64,000 bases of DNA, taken from assembly GCF_013368755.1 (NCBI RefSeq), contig NC_049561.1, positions 2,914,001-2,978,000 of the forward strand, given 5' to 3'. How positions within the stretch are numbered: the stretch's first letter is position 1; each line of letters opens with the position of its first letter. Both the position numbers and the translations under genes were made by a program. Origin of the DNA: Talaromyces rugulosus (lineage: Eukaryota; Ascomycota; Eurotiomycetes; Eurotiales; Trichocomaceae). Shown here piece after piece: positions 36,036 to 47,209 of the stretch. The notes beneath the pieces were generated by a model, which was not told the DNA's origin, did no database searches, and saw only the letters and a list, made by a program, of their open reading frames with translations.

Positions 36036-37864
36036 ATGGCCAGTGATATCGCCGAGCTCAAGGCCGACTGCTCGAGCCCACGCATCAGCCAGACCGTCTT
36101 GCCCTATGATGGTGATTTTGGTGACTGCCATGAGACTCACAGCATGAAGCCCCGAGACGCCAGCGAGGAAAAGAATCCTCGTTGTTGGAGTCCCGCCAAA
36201 AAGCGCCTACTGTTTACCGCTCTGATCTCCAGCTCGCTTCTTGCGGATGGGTACGACGGCTCTGCCCTTATTTGTTGAGTAACCTGCTGATGGTTGTTTA
36301 TAGAGGGATGACATGGGGTGCAACATTGGTCGTAACCCAGGCTCTGCAGTGGAACATTACTGTTAGCCACTCTGCAACCAGTTTGAATTACGGTATTCTT
36401 CTTCAAGGCTTCGGTGGTATTGTAGCAGTACCGCTGATAGAGGCCTATGGAAGGTAAGGAAACATACGCAAGTTGATGTCAGAATCAATCACGATGCTCA
36501 CTTCATTCGCAGGCTTCCCGTGTGGTTCTGGAGCCAAGTCATCACCATGTTCATGATTCTTGGGGCAACACTATCCAATTCGTGGGGAGTATTCACCATC
36601 TTCCGATCCCTTCAGGGTTTCTTTGGCACAGTTCCACAAGTCGTTGGCCTTCCTATTATTTATGACATGTACGCGCCAAAGGAGTGGCCACGCATGATTA
36701 ACATTTGGTAAGCTCGGTGTTTTCTATCTTCAAGCAATAATCTCTAATCTTTCTATTAGGGGAACCACGTTCCTCGTGGGACCATTCATCGGCCCTGCAC
36801 TGGCTGGATATATTCTCGACGGAAGTCACAACCAATGGGCCGTTTCCTTTGGGGTTTTGACAGCCCTCTACGGCGTCTCTACTCTGTTTATAATTTTATT
36901 CGGATACGAAACTTTCTACCTTGACCGATCTGCTACATTGCCCTATCAGAAATCAATGCACACTCGACTACGCTCATTTTTCGGCATCGGAAATACTCAT
37001 CTTCCTAAATGGGAAACATTGACAACGCAATCAAAAGTCTTGTTAAAACTTGTTTTAAAGATATCTCTACTACTACCTGGAATTGCCACGATGATTAATT
37101 TTTGCTGGCCAATTGGAATCACGACGACCGTGGATACGTTCTTGCATTCTCCGCCATATTCTTTTGACACAGTCCAAGCATCGTCGATGCGTTTTGCTGG
37201 TGTCGTTGGCGCGCTCAGTGGTATGTTTCGTTGTGATATGCAAATCCCTATAGAAGTTTGAGCTCACTTAAATATGCAGGTTACTTGTTTGGTTACTTCT
37301 TCAACGAATGGATTTATAATACCCACCAACGCCGCGAAAACACCCAGTCAGATAATGATAGTGAACACCTCGATTCTATGGTATCGTCCTCCTCCTGGCG
37401 TCCTGAATACCGCCTCCATGGCATCTGGTTTCCCGTTGGTAGTCTAGCAGCTGGTCTGCTTACATACGGTTTAACCCTAAATTTTGGCAAGCATTGGATT
37501 GGTCTTGCGTTTGGTTGGATTATGGTAAATCTCGGTATGATCGCTACCACTGTGTAAGTCTATACTCCCACTTTAACAACACTTGCATATTGCGACGTCG
37601 CTTACATTGAAGTATTGCAGCGCCATCACAGCCTATGCTCTCGAAAAGTTCCCTTCGCATTCCACTTCTGTCAGCGCAATCATCAACATGTGGCGCACCT
37701 GCGGCGGCTTCTCCGTGGGATATTTTCAGTCTGCATGGATTTCGAGAAATGGTTGTGGGGTGGTCTTTGGAATCCAGGCTGCCATTGTCGTAGCAGGCGC
37801 TTTAGTGACCATCGTGCCAGTCATGATTCTAGCCAAGAGAAAGCAGAATCAGGCTATAGCCTAG
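36036..37864 (+). CDS. MFS multidrug/polyamine-type transporter (DHA1-like)
   Basis: Six exons (36036-36250, 36304-36453, 36513-36707, 36760-37220, 37280-37553, 37621-37864), 512 aa. A long acidic N-terminus precedes LLFTALISSSLLADGGMTWG, the first helix. FRSLQGFFGTVPQVVGLPIIYD and GTTFLVGPFIGPALAGYI correspond to helices 4-5 of drug:H+ antiporter-1 proteins, and a charged central loop (TLPYQKSMHTRLRSFFG) follows. The C-half ends VIPVMILA-like then a basic tail (AKRKQNQAIA). All five joins keep frame. It probably exports a metabolite or toxic compound at the plasma membrane; the substrate is unknown. It is divergent from the O-methyltransferase. It is not a sugar-porter-type quinate permease (QutD), so it does not belong to the quinate system by family. 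Confidence 0.87.
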
Positions 37865-38411
37865 CACGGCTTCAAATAACCGATGTTTGAAAGATGACCG
37901 GGTGGGGGGAACATCTAGGTGTGACCTTGTGTTTAGTTTTGATGAGGTACATATATGCAAGGAATGATTTTGTGAATGGCTTCATGTATAGTAATGGATA
38001 AAATTATATCGATGTACATATATGTACTATACGAATGTTTATTGCTGACAGTTTAACAAGTTTTGGGTCCTTCCTTTCTATAATCTCATATGTTGATATC
38101 AAGTAGTCAGCGTTACTCTCGTCCAACGTAATCAAATCATCAAGGTTAACATTCAATTATATTTGTATACATATCAATTGATATCATACTTCCTAGATAT
38201 CATTGATGAAAATCATATCGTTTCAAATGTCTCAGGACATTCTGTTATACAGGGGTGTGGGGGGACAGTAATCTTCATTCATACAACATTGAAGCCATTT
38301 TCATCACGAGTAAAAGACTTAGAAGCACAGGCCTTTGGGTATCTATCATAACTCCAAGCTTCCTTTGCAATCTAGAAAACATGCAGGAAACTAAGCAATA
38401 AAACGACTTGA
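37865..38411. other. Convergent intergenic region
   Basis: 547 bp between the 3' ends of the MFS gene and qutA; AT-rich, probably 3' UTRs. Nothing further seen. Confidence 0.5.
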
Positions 38412-41156
38412 TCATTCCGGTCTGACGCCTTCCTTTGGAGGGTTGGTGTTGTTGCCTTGGAATGCCTCTGGGAAGAATCCTGGAGGTGGCCATATATCTG
38501 CAATCGACATGGCCGTTGGCAGCACAAGTGGGCGTGATCCAACTAATCGATCAGGGTCGTGACAGAATGCTTGGAAGGTGCTATCATCCATAAATCCGAA
38601 ATCTCGGAGGCCTTCTTGACGGCTATTAGCCCAGTCGGTGGTATCCAAGTATGCCAGTTCCTTGAAGATTGAATCAAGATCATTCGGAGACGACGATGCC
38701 TCATCGGTCATGTATGTTCCGCCCTGGCCAACATTGAACCCGCCGTGAAGAGGGGGGAATCGGTCGGTAGAGCCAGAGACGCTAGGTTGGGGTTTTGCCG
38801 ATTCGGGAGTTTCCGGTTGACGAGGTCTGTGACTGAGAAGATTTGTAGGGTCGTTGGAGTCGGAAGATGAAGACTTTGCTTTCCCGCTTCCCATTAACTT
38901 GCCAAGGATGTCGGCTGCCGTATGGTCTTGGTTGGAAGCATCCATAGCAGCGGAAGAGTGTAAATTTTCGGTGCCGGGTTTAGGTGATGTTGCAAACATC
39001 CCCTCTGGCTGTAATAAATTGTGGCTATTATGAGGTTTGGGGCTGTAGCCAGAGCTCCAGTTTCTGTTTATAGGGCTGTACCGGCTGTCTGTAGGCGTGA
39101 TACTAGGTTTGCGTATGTTTGGAACATACGAAGAAGGCATTTTCGGGTCGGAGGGGTGAGGGTAAGACTGGTTCCCGGTATCTATGCTTCCACTTGATAT
39201 TTGCTGTGGCAATGGATATGCACCAGGCGAACCATAGACAAGATTCACCATTGTATCTCTCAGTGATCTGAAGACTGGCCAGGGTAAACCGAGTTCATTG
39301 AGTTTTTGAAGATAAATATTCATCCACTTTGAAACAGGAAAGCCGACTGCTTCGAGTTTTGCTCGCACAGACATCAATGACTCTATGATTGACCGCAAGG
39401 AAAATTCGGATAATGGAGGGAAGCCGCATGCTTGGAAATTCTCCATGTGATGTGATAAAACGTCCAGCGTGCGATAAAGGATGTTCTTGATGCTGTCAAA
39501 GATTATTTGAGAATTCCCCTGCATAGAATGGCCCTGGTTCAGTTGTCTTGTATATAGCAACAGTAGCGTTGATGCGTATACAATGTATAAGTAGCTTTGA
39601 TGGGGAAGAAGGGCCGAACGGTTCTCGGCCTGATCGCTTTCAGAACCGATTAAACGGCATCCGGCTGGAAGTCGGTCATCTAATGACCTGAGCTCTATTA
39701 ATATTTGTTGAACAAAGTGTTGGTCATTTGCTGCTTGCGGAGGCTGCAAAGAAACCTTGTTGAGGAGGCTCGTCAGTTCAAACAAACGATTGAAGCAGCT
39801 GAGAGCCATTAGAGGGCCTCTATGTGGCGCATTTATGTTCTCAAGTGCCGCATGAGATGGTAGCACATCAACCCAAGAATTCCATTCTTCAAGACCGTCC
39901 TCTTCAAGCTGACCAGGCAGAATAGCGTCGTACCCTCTTAGACAAGGAGGCCGGGAAAGACGAACGGAAAGGATTGAGTCTATTATGAAACATCCCATAA
40001 AAACTGCTTTTCGCTGGCGGGCTTCGTCTGAGCGATGCCTTTCTAGATTCTTCGGCAGTTCCATGGCTTCCACCATCCTGGCTGCTTGACCGCTCAATAA
40101 CCAGGCTGCGGTCCAATCTTCCAGGCCAACGTTGACCAATGTAAGCAGCAACAAGGCCTGGATATGACCAAGATCAAACTTGTCTTTTTCGGAAGGTATC
40201 AAACTCCGCGCAATAGAATAAAATTCTCTGGCCTGGCCTAAAGGATCATGTACGAAAGCTCCGTGCTCTTGGATACCTCTATATTCTTGTCCGGTGGTGT
40301 AACTCAGTATTGCCCACAGTGCAGCATGATCCCCCGAACCTGTGGATGAGATACCAGCATGAGATGCACCGTTTGCATACAAATAGGACGCGCGTAGAAT
40401 ATTGTGCTTCAGAATGATTGGAAACCACGGATGAGTCTTGGAGAAGTATGTTTCCAGCAGCTGAGGCGCATGAGATGGAAGTGGCAAGTTCTGTCGGTTA
40501 TTTGGTTTGCCTAATACTGACAGATTGTTTTCTGTAGCTGACGAGAGTCTTGGTCTCTTAGCCAGTGGTGTTGATGCAGGCTCAACGACTCGCGGGCCTT
40601 CAACTCCAACGAGATCTTGGCCGTGGCCAACCCGAAACCCCCACTGGCTCGAGGATCCATAATAGGTATCATTACCATCGTCTTCGCGTTGTCTCTTCGT
40701 CGGTGATTGCGTCTGTTCTGAATCTGCGGGTGAGAGCATTTTCTCCAAAGCGCGACACAGCCTGCTCGTCTTCCATAGCTCATGTAGATTATCCGACGCC
40801 CCTTCGTCTGTCCATAGTTGCATCATCCGGTCTCTCCTATCACTAGCCCGTTCAGTCGCGCCGAGCATTGTCAGCATGGCATCTTCGAACCCCTCAATGT
40901 TGCATATTGAGAGTGCCCATAGCTTTTCGAGACCCCGCACGTAGCCTTCAGGCAGTCCTCGCTTTCGCGCATTCGGATCGTATGAACAGGCCTGACCCGA
41001 TGCCTGGCAAGCAGAACATGTCGGCCGAATCCCATCGCATTTGTCCTTCTTACTACGGCAGCGATCACAGGCACGTGAGACCCTTTTGCGGCGAGTGCCT
41101 TTCGTAGCCGAACCCTCGTCCATAGAGGGCAGTTTATAATCCCCAGAGCATGGCAA
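38412..41156 (-). CDS. qutA: Quinate utilisation activator QutA (Zn2Cys6)
   Basis: Intronless, 914 aa. Transcriptional activator of quinic-acid catabolism, homologous to Neurospora qa-1F. The zinc cluster begins CDRCRSKKDKCDG and continues to ACQASGQAC, with C-x2-C-x6-C-x6-C-x2-C-x6-C spacing. It is followed by YDPNARKRGLPEGYVRGLEKLW, a linker typical of QutA/QA-1F and XlnR-like relatives. The middle-homology region contains RLSRPPCLRGYDAILP. The C-terminus is Ser/Pro-rich and acidic (activation domain). The first ATG at 41156 is used; an ATG at 41123 gives MDEGSATKG and is also plausible. The assignment is strengthened by the divergent neighbour being the AROM-derived repressor QutR, its usual partner. 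Confidence 0.9.
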   Translation of the reverse strand: MPCSGDYKLPSMDEGSATKGTRRKRVSRACDRCRSKKDKCDGIRPTCSACQASGQACSYDPNARKRGLPEGYVRGLEKLWALSICNIEGFEDAMLTMLGATERASDRRDRMMQLWTDEGASDNLHELWKTSRLCRALEKMLSPADSEQTQSPTKRQREDDGNDTYYGSSSQWGFRVGHGQDLVGVEGPRVVEPASTPLAKRPRLSSATENNLSVLGKPNNRQNLPLPSHAPQLLETYFSKTHPWFPIILKHNILRASYLYANGASHAGISSTGSGDHAALWAILSYTTGQEYRGIQEHGAFVHDPLGQAREFYSIARSLIPSEKDKFDLGHIQALLLLTLVNVGLEDWTAAWLLSGQAARMVEAMELPKNLERHRSDEARQRKAVFMGCFIIDSILSVRLSRPPCLRGYDAILPGQLEEDGLEEWNSWVDVLPSHAALENINAPHRGPLMALSCFNRLFELTSLLNKVSLQPPQAANDQHFVQQILIELRSLDDRLPAGCRLIGSESDQAENRSALLPHQSYLYIVYASTLLLLYTRQLNQGHSMQGNSQIIFDSIKNILYRTLDVLSHHMENFQACGFPPLSEFSLRSIIESLMSVRAKLEAVGFPVSKWMNIYLQKLNELGLPWPVFRSLRDTMVNLVYGSPGAYPLPQQISSGSIDTGNQSYPHPSDPKMPSSYVPNIRKPSITPTDSRYSPINRNWSSGYSPKPHNSHNLLQPEGMFATSPKPGTENLHSSAAMDASNQDHTAADILGKLMGSGKAKSSSSDSNDPTNLLSHRPRQPETPESAKPQPSVSGSTDRFPPLHGGFNVGQGGTYMTDEASSSPNDLDSIFKELAYLDTTDWANSRQEGLRDFGFMDDSTFQAFCHDPDRLVGSRPLVLPTAMSIADIWPPPGFFPEAFQGNNTNPPKEGVRPE

Positions 41157-42619
41157 ATGTAGTGAGATGCTATCTCAGATCGACGAGTGGAATAGCCAAC
41201 CAGCGTCGTTCGATAATGGCCAGTGTATCGATCGCGTCGGCTAATGACGGTTCCGGTTCGACGCTGGCGCGGGCATGGGAATCGAGAATCGGTAGGATAG
41301 ACCAATTTTGTCTGACAGGCCGGTCTCTGAAAAGGCTACGCCGTATGCCAATTGGCTTGGTCGAGGAAATAGTTGCGCGGAATAGAGCGTTTGTTGAATC
41401 GCAAGATGCACGATCGCAGCTGACGTGATGAAGACGAAGGTAACAAGTCCGAGTACTGCCGCTAAGAGTGGGCTACGGGGCAGACCACAAATACAATACC
41501 GTATTAAAACGGGATGATTCATCAAGCCACGCATCTTTGGACTATCGCCACGGACTGGCTACATATATCTGTCGGGGCTCAGTCTACCTATTATTAGTCC
41601 GTTTACCCATAGGTACGAATGGAGACAATCAATATATTCATGTATCACCCATTGTCAACCAGTTTGTGGTCTTTTTAATTGAAGTTGACTTGTGGCAGTC
41701 TAAATATTACTACCTCGAAATGGCCATTGTATATGGAAGTGTATATGGAACAAATACGGGCGTTGGTGTACTCGGCGAGGATGTGGCAACAGAAATGTAA
41801 TATTACAGATCGGTTTTTAAAAGACGCGCGTACGGTGTGCCGTATAGTATCTATCTACTCCGCATTATAATAAGCATTCATACCCGATTATTGATCATGA
41901 ATAATCTGTATGTGCTCAAAGCCTACTCCTTAATCTTAATTCTTTAAGTGGCTTCCCTAAGCCTGGGGATAATTAGCAGCTAGGACTAGAGCTGACGTGT
42001 ATCCGCCGATGGAATAAAGCATCGAACACAGGAGAGACATTCCTCACGCCAATTGCAAAAGTCTAAAGTTGCCTTGAGGCCATCTATCCCCAGAGCCGTT
42101 CTATTCAGGTCAATTCCTGTATATTTGAAGGCTCTCATGAAGACCGGGTGGATAAGGGCTTAGCCGGATTTTATACGCACTGCAATGCCCTCCTCCAATT
42201 GATGCATGATCGGTGACAGAATAGACTGGGGTTTATGAAGCTCTATATCGAGGCACTGACACCCCAGACTAGGCCAGACAAGCGCAGAGACGAGATTCCT
42301 CTGGACTGGAGTGTCGGCGCTGGGAAGAAACGTGGTGGGTCTTTTAAAGTTACTTCACGGGAAAGTCGATCCCCGCGTCCATCATTCTTGCCGGTTCGAC
42401 GTTGTCAGACTTCCGCCTCCTCGATAATAATATTATTAAGGGTCATTCAGCTGTCGCATCTACCTTGATATATATGTGCTCGGAAACTGTGGCTTGCCCC
42501 CCAGCAGTCTCTGTAAAGTATAAGACACTGCCTATTTCACTACACCCAATAGCAAGCATCGCGCACACGACGGTGTTGCATAGCATGCAGCGCATGAAAC
42601 CGCCGAGTATTTTTGACCC
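41157..42619. promoter_or_regulatory. qutA-qutR divergent control region
   Basis: 1.46 kb between the two regulators' start codons. A near-consensus QUTA/QA-1F site lies at 42150 and a GGATAA half-site near 41966. Short open frames here lack coding character. Confidence 0.55.
42150..42165 (+). promoter_or_regulatory. Candidate QUTA/QA-1F binding site
   Basis: GGATAAGGGCTTAGCC matches the Neurospora QA-1F consensus GGRTAARYRYTTATCC at 14 of 16 positions (mismatches at positions 8 and 14). It lies 455 bp upstream of the qutR start and would allow the activator to control its own repressor. Binding is not shown. Confidence 0.55.
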
Positions 42620-45134
42620 ATGTCTCCCATCTCGCTGTCCGGCCAGCGCGCATCCAAAATGCATGCCTTGACCCCGCCTCTTTCACGGAGGAACTTTAAT
42701 TCAGATGCGTCTCTTGTCCTGGTGGGCATTCGAGGCTCTGGCAAGCGGTCCTTGGGCTTCATTGCGGCCGCCGCCTTGAACCGCAGGTTTATTACAGAGG
42801 ACTACTTTTTCAAAGAGGTCACTGGCCATACTCGTCATGAGTTCTTGCAAAAGTTTGGCAGTCATGAATTCCAACGACGGGATATTGAGGTTCTTAAATT
42901 GATGCTTGACAACCACCGGACACACTGCGTGATCGAGTGTGGCCTGGGCAGTTTGACTCGCGTGATCCAGGAACATCTTCGCCAATACTCGCAAACCAAC
43001 CCGGTGGTCTACCTGTTGCGAGATATGGACCAGATACAGCGATTGCTGCGACTGCAAGATTCCTCGGCGAAACGGCTTGAAAACGGCGATCCCTATCATC
43101 GGACGTGTTCCAACTTTGAATTCTACAATCTTGAAGAGCATGTACCCATGGATCTATCACAAGAAGAAGGCACTCCAGACCGACGGTCCGTCAACTATGC
43201 CTTTAGGTTGAAGGATGCCAAAGAGGATTTCACTCGATTCGTCAGGTTTATTACTGGGGCTATGGCTACCGACCCTGGTTTTGATTCACCATTTGTGTTG
43301 CTTGAAACCCCTCCTGAAAAGCGATACTATACCCATGCCGTGTTTATTCGGTTGTCTACGCTTACGAGTGATGTAATTGACCTTTCGGAATTGGAGTCAG
43401 GCAGTGATGCAATCGAGCTGTGCATAGATTCCTGGAATTCCGACTCTGTCAACAGCGTGGCAAAGTATGTCTCTACCCTACGCAGAATTGCCAAGGTCCC
43501 TATAATCTACTCGGTCGATATTGCTGCCCTTGGCATTAGTCCACACAATTCAAACCCTGAGAAACCGCGAGAGCTCTACTTTCAGATTATTGAGTATGGG
43601 CTACGACTTGGGGTTGAGTATTTAGCCATCGATCTGGGTCGGGATCAAACCCGGCCAGTACAAGTTGTACGGGGTCGGGGCATGACGAAGATCATCGGGC
43701 ATTACACACTGGAGCCATCATCCGGCATATCATGGGAAGATGATGCCTGTCTATCAATCTACCTAGAAGCCGAGAGATTAGGCTGTCAACTTGTGCGGAT
43801 CCTGCGTACAGCGACCTCGAGAGAAGACAACGAATCTGTTCGCAAGTTTGTTGACCGGATCAAGTCGTTATCAGGCACTCATCCACCGATAATTGCATTC
43901 AACGTGGGTTCGATAGGAAGGAGTTCCCAGGTATTCAACTGCAACCTGACTTCGGTCACTCACCCTGCCATACCACGAAGTGTGCAGAAAGAAAACGATC
44001 CCCAAATCACATCTCAAGATGGCGTCCGCGCGCTGTTTCAAAGCTATATGCTAGATCCACTCAATTTCTACATCATCGGGGCCAGTGTGGCCTACAGTAT
44101 ATCTCCGGCAATGCACAATGCTGCGTACCGGAGCTGCGGCCTGGAACATGTATATCGCATCCCAGACAAGCCGTCAGTTGCTATTCTAGATGAGTGGCGA
44201 CACGACCCGCACTTTGGTGGCAGCAGTGTGGTCCAGCCCTGGCGAGTCGACATTGCCAGCCAGTTGACATACAAAAGTCGGCATGCGGAAGCAATTGGAG
44301 CCATCAACACGGTAATGCCTCTACGGGCGAGTGCAGACGGGACCATCTACCCGCTTCCAGAGCAAGCAAGTCGTCGAAACCAAGCTGGACGTATTGCTGC
44401 ATGGTGGGGAGAGAACACAGACTGGATCAGTATCATGGTGTGCTTACGCCGGAACCTATCGCCTCGAAATGCTATCAGTCCGGTCAAGACGACCGGCTTG
44501 GTGATTGGAGCCGGAGGAATGGCGCGGGCCGCCATCTATGCCATGCTACAACTGGGATGCCGCAAGATCTTTGTTCTGAACCGGACACTGTCGCGAGCAG
44601 AAGAGGTGGCTCGGCATTTCAACTCGTGGGTTGCCTCTGAACACACCGATTCCGGAGCTGCCGTACGTGTGTTGCGCTCGGCCGAAGAACCGTGGCCGCC
44701 TGAGCTGGCTTTCCCATCGATGATTGTTTCTTGTGTGCCTGAATCAAGTGTGCAAGATCGACCGCCCGCAAACTTTGTCATGCCTCTTCAGTGGATGGGC
44801 AGCCCGACTGGCGGCGTGGTCCTCGAGGTTTGTCATGATTTGTTTTCCTGCATGAGTTTTCTGACTAACAACAATGTTCCAGCTGGCCTACAAGCCTCTC
44901 GAAACGCCACTCACACGGCAACTTCGTCGCTACCGAGAAGAAACGAACACGCCGTGGGTTCTCGTCGACGGCCTCGAGCTTGTCGCGGAACAGGGATTTG
45001 CGCAGTACGAGCTAATGACGGGACGAAAGGCGCCTCGGCGGTTGATGATGACTGAGGTGCTACGCAACTACGTGGGAGAGCATGGCCCTCTGGACGAGAA
45101 GACGATCAAGGCTCGCCTGGAGATGTGGACGTAG
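42620..45134 (+). CDS. qutR: Quinate repressor QutR (AROM-derived, catalytically dead)
   Basis: Two exons (42620-44827, 44883-45134), 819 aa. Multidomain negative regulator that binds and silences QutA when quinate is absent. Domain order copies the last three domains of the pentafunctional AROM enzyme: shikimate-kinase-like (about 30-210), type-I dehydroquinase-like (about 220-450) and shikimate-dehydrogenase-like (about 480-819, with IGASVAYSISPAMHNAA and VIGAGGMARAAIYAM). The active sites are broken: the kinase loop is GIRGSGKR (Arg43 for Thr/Ser), the dehydroquinase His and Schiff-base Lys positions read Thr363 and Arg393, and the dehydrogenase Lys reads Arg542. This fits a sensor-repressor and not an enzyme. 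The start may instead be the in-frame ATG at 42659. Confidence 0.92.
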
Positions 45135-45520
45135 GCGGTCTGTCTGCTTTCTTATGCATTTATGGCGTTGGTGACATAGAAGACGAGCGTAATTGATATC
45201 TCTTGGATAAAAGCAGGGCGACGTTGAATAAATTACTAGTCAACAGATGAAACCAGTAACACTAATAATATTAATACTTCGTACTTCGTATAGCAAAAAT
45301 AATAGTCAACAAAAGAGGATGAACAAACGCAGTTGTTTCGGCCCGCGCCGTGACCGCCGAGCGGGGGCCACGTGCCTGGCGGGCAATTGGCTGCATTGCT
45401 ATCGCGTGAAGTTTAGCTGCGTTAGTCCATCATCTGATCCCAGTCGACGGTCGACCCCGTCACTTTCCCCGGTTTATACAACCTCACCCCCTCTCGCTAC
45501 TTGCCGTCTACTCAAGGGGT

Positions 45521-45555
<35 letters not shown>

Positions 45556-45741
45556 GGCCGGGGAGTTCCTGCCTGTTGTCCCCCAATTGGTCCCCAAACG
45601 AGACTGCCTGTGGCGGACCTGCACCCGCCAGGGATAATTACTAGCTTACGACTCACCGACTCTGACGTTTCGAACCCCCCTTGACTTCTCGCACATACAC
45701 GAAACAAGAAGAAAGCAGAAACGAGAGGGAAAGCTTCGAGA
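45135..45741. other. Intergenic with long poly-T tract
   Basis: 607 bp of 3' region of qutR and promoter of the next gene. It contains an uninterrupted run of 33 T (45522-45554) about 190 bp before the downstream start codon. Otherwise nothing seen. Confidence 0.55.
45522..45554. repeat. Homopolymer tract, 33 T
   Basis: Uninterrupted run of thymidines within the promoter region of the gene at 45742. Length may vary by replication slippage or by sequencing error. Confidence 0.9.
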
Positions 45742-46714
45742 ATGCACATTTCAGACCCCGATGCCTTTGCAGTATCGACGGCTGCCGCGGCGTTGAAAAA
45801 ACGAAAAAGAGATGGAGCCCTCTGGAATCAAGAGGACATTGAGAATATCGAAGGGTGAGAGCAACCTTCCTTCGCCTTCTTTTTTTTCTCTTCTTCTTCT
45901 CAACACTTTGCTAACATTTTCACGTTCCAGAGGTATTCCACCCTACCAGCTCGATTATCAGGACATAAACATGCTCGCGCCTACGCCACGCTTCATTCCC
46001 GAATCTTCGCCGTCGTCTCGATCTCAATGGCTCCATCTCCAGCAAGGCAGCACCGCGCCAGCTATGCAAAAGAAGAGGAGGATTCTACAACCTCAATCGA
46101 GCCGCCAGCCTCAGTGCCTTCGACCTCACTCTGGTAGTCACAGTCAAGCACAATCCAATCCCGACAGCCCCAACACGAAAAAGTCGTCTTTGCCTACCCT
46201 TACGATCCCGTCCTTTAATAATCACCATGATCCCTCTTTCTCATCCATGTCAGGATCCGATGAGGATCTCATATCACCCCGCACAACAACGACAACTACA
46301 CTGTCAATCCCGCCACCCGTCCTGCGGCCGTGCCATGTGTGCCATCGAAAACCCTCGACAAAAGTCATGTTGGACGCATACGCAGACTGCGAGCTCTGCG
46401 GTCAACGGGCGTGCTATATCTGTTTGAGAGAATGCAATTCCATCAACTGCGGAAGCATTTCATCTCTTCCGGAAACTCCAAATGAATACCACCAGGGCGA
46501 AGAATACGGCATGGACATGAGGCGTGACGATGGATATTTGCATACAACGACACACTATCAACAAACACCAACTCATAACCAGTCCAACACGGTACGACAG
46601 AGGAAGATCTGCTCTTCTTGTGCAATCGAAGGATTAACAGACACCGGAGAAGAAATTGTCTGGTGTATGAGCTGCGTGCGAAGAGAGGAAACAAGCCCAC
46701 GAATGTGGCAATAA
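45742..46714 (+). CDS. Conserved fungal cysteine-rich protein (unknown function)
   Basis: Two exons (45742-45854, 45931-46714; 76 bp intron), 298 aa. Starts MHISDPDAFAVSTAAAAL with a basic stretch KKRKRDGALWNQEDIENIEG, a possible nuclear signal. A Ser/Pro/Gln-rich middle follows. The C-terminal third carries many paired cysteines: PCHVCHRKPSTKV, CELCGQRACYICLREC, CSSCAIEGL and WCMSCV. This is RING/PHD-like zinc-ligand spacing, though I cannot assign a named family. A long non-conserved insert of about 60 residues separates the two halves of the zinc motif. The start at 45742 is needed because the second exon read alone from 45812 gives an unrelated N-terminus. Function unknown; a zinc-binding regulatory or ubiquitin-related role is speculation. 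Confidence 0.75.
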
Positions 46715-47209
46715 CCCGCTCTTCTCTCTCCCTTTCCCTTTTCTTTTTTTTTCTTTCTTTTTTTTTTGTGGGTTACAGTCTCGGAGTTTGGGAGTAAACA
46801 CACATTTATATCGACATTTTCCTTGACCTTCACATGATGGAGCGAGTTATAGAACTGCATTTTACGATCACTTTTCTCTTTTTGGATCCCTTGTTTTTTT
46901 GTCTCGAAAATCTAGAGCTGAGCTTTCAAGAATGGTTTTTTTCAACATGGGTTTTTACATATTTGGCATGATATCACGGGCCGCTGTTTTTGCTGGTGTT
47001 TTTAATGAGCACCCTGCGTATATAGATATGATATATTTTTGCAATCCACTCAACTAAGATGATTTAATTCCTAAATATATCGGTTCAAAAGATCAAATTA
47101 CTAATAGTATTAATGATGCAAAAAGCGCTAATTTAATTTTTCCTTCGTCCATTAAACATTTGTACATGTAATTGTTTTTGTTTAAACAAAATTAGAAAGA
47201 AGGCACGAT
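46715..47209. other. Convergent intergenic region
   Basis: 495 bp of T-rich then AT-rich DNA between two 3' ends. Probably untranslated ends only. Confidence 0.5.

Noticed and set aside
36036..37864. MFS gene as the quinate permease qutD
   Set aside because: Its motifs are of drug:H+ antiporter type and not of the sugar-porter family that contains quinate permeases.
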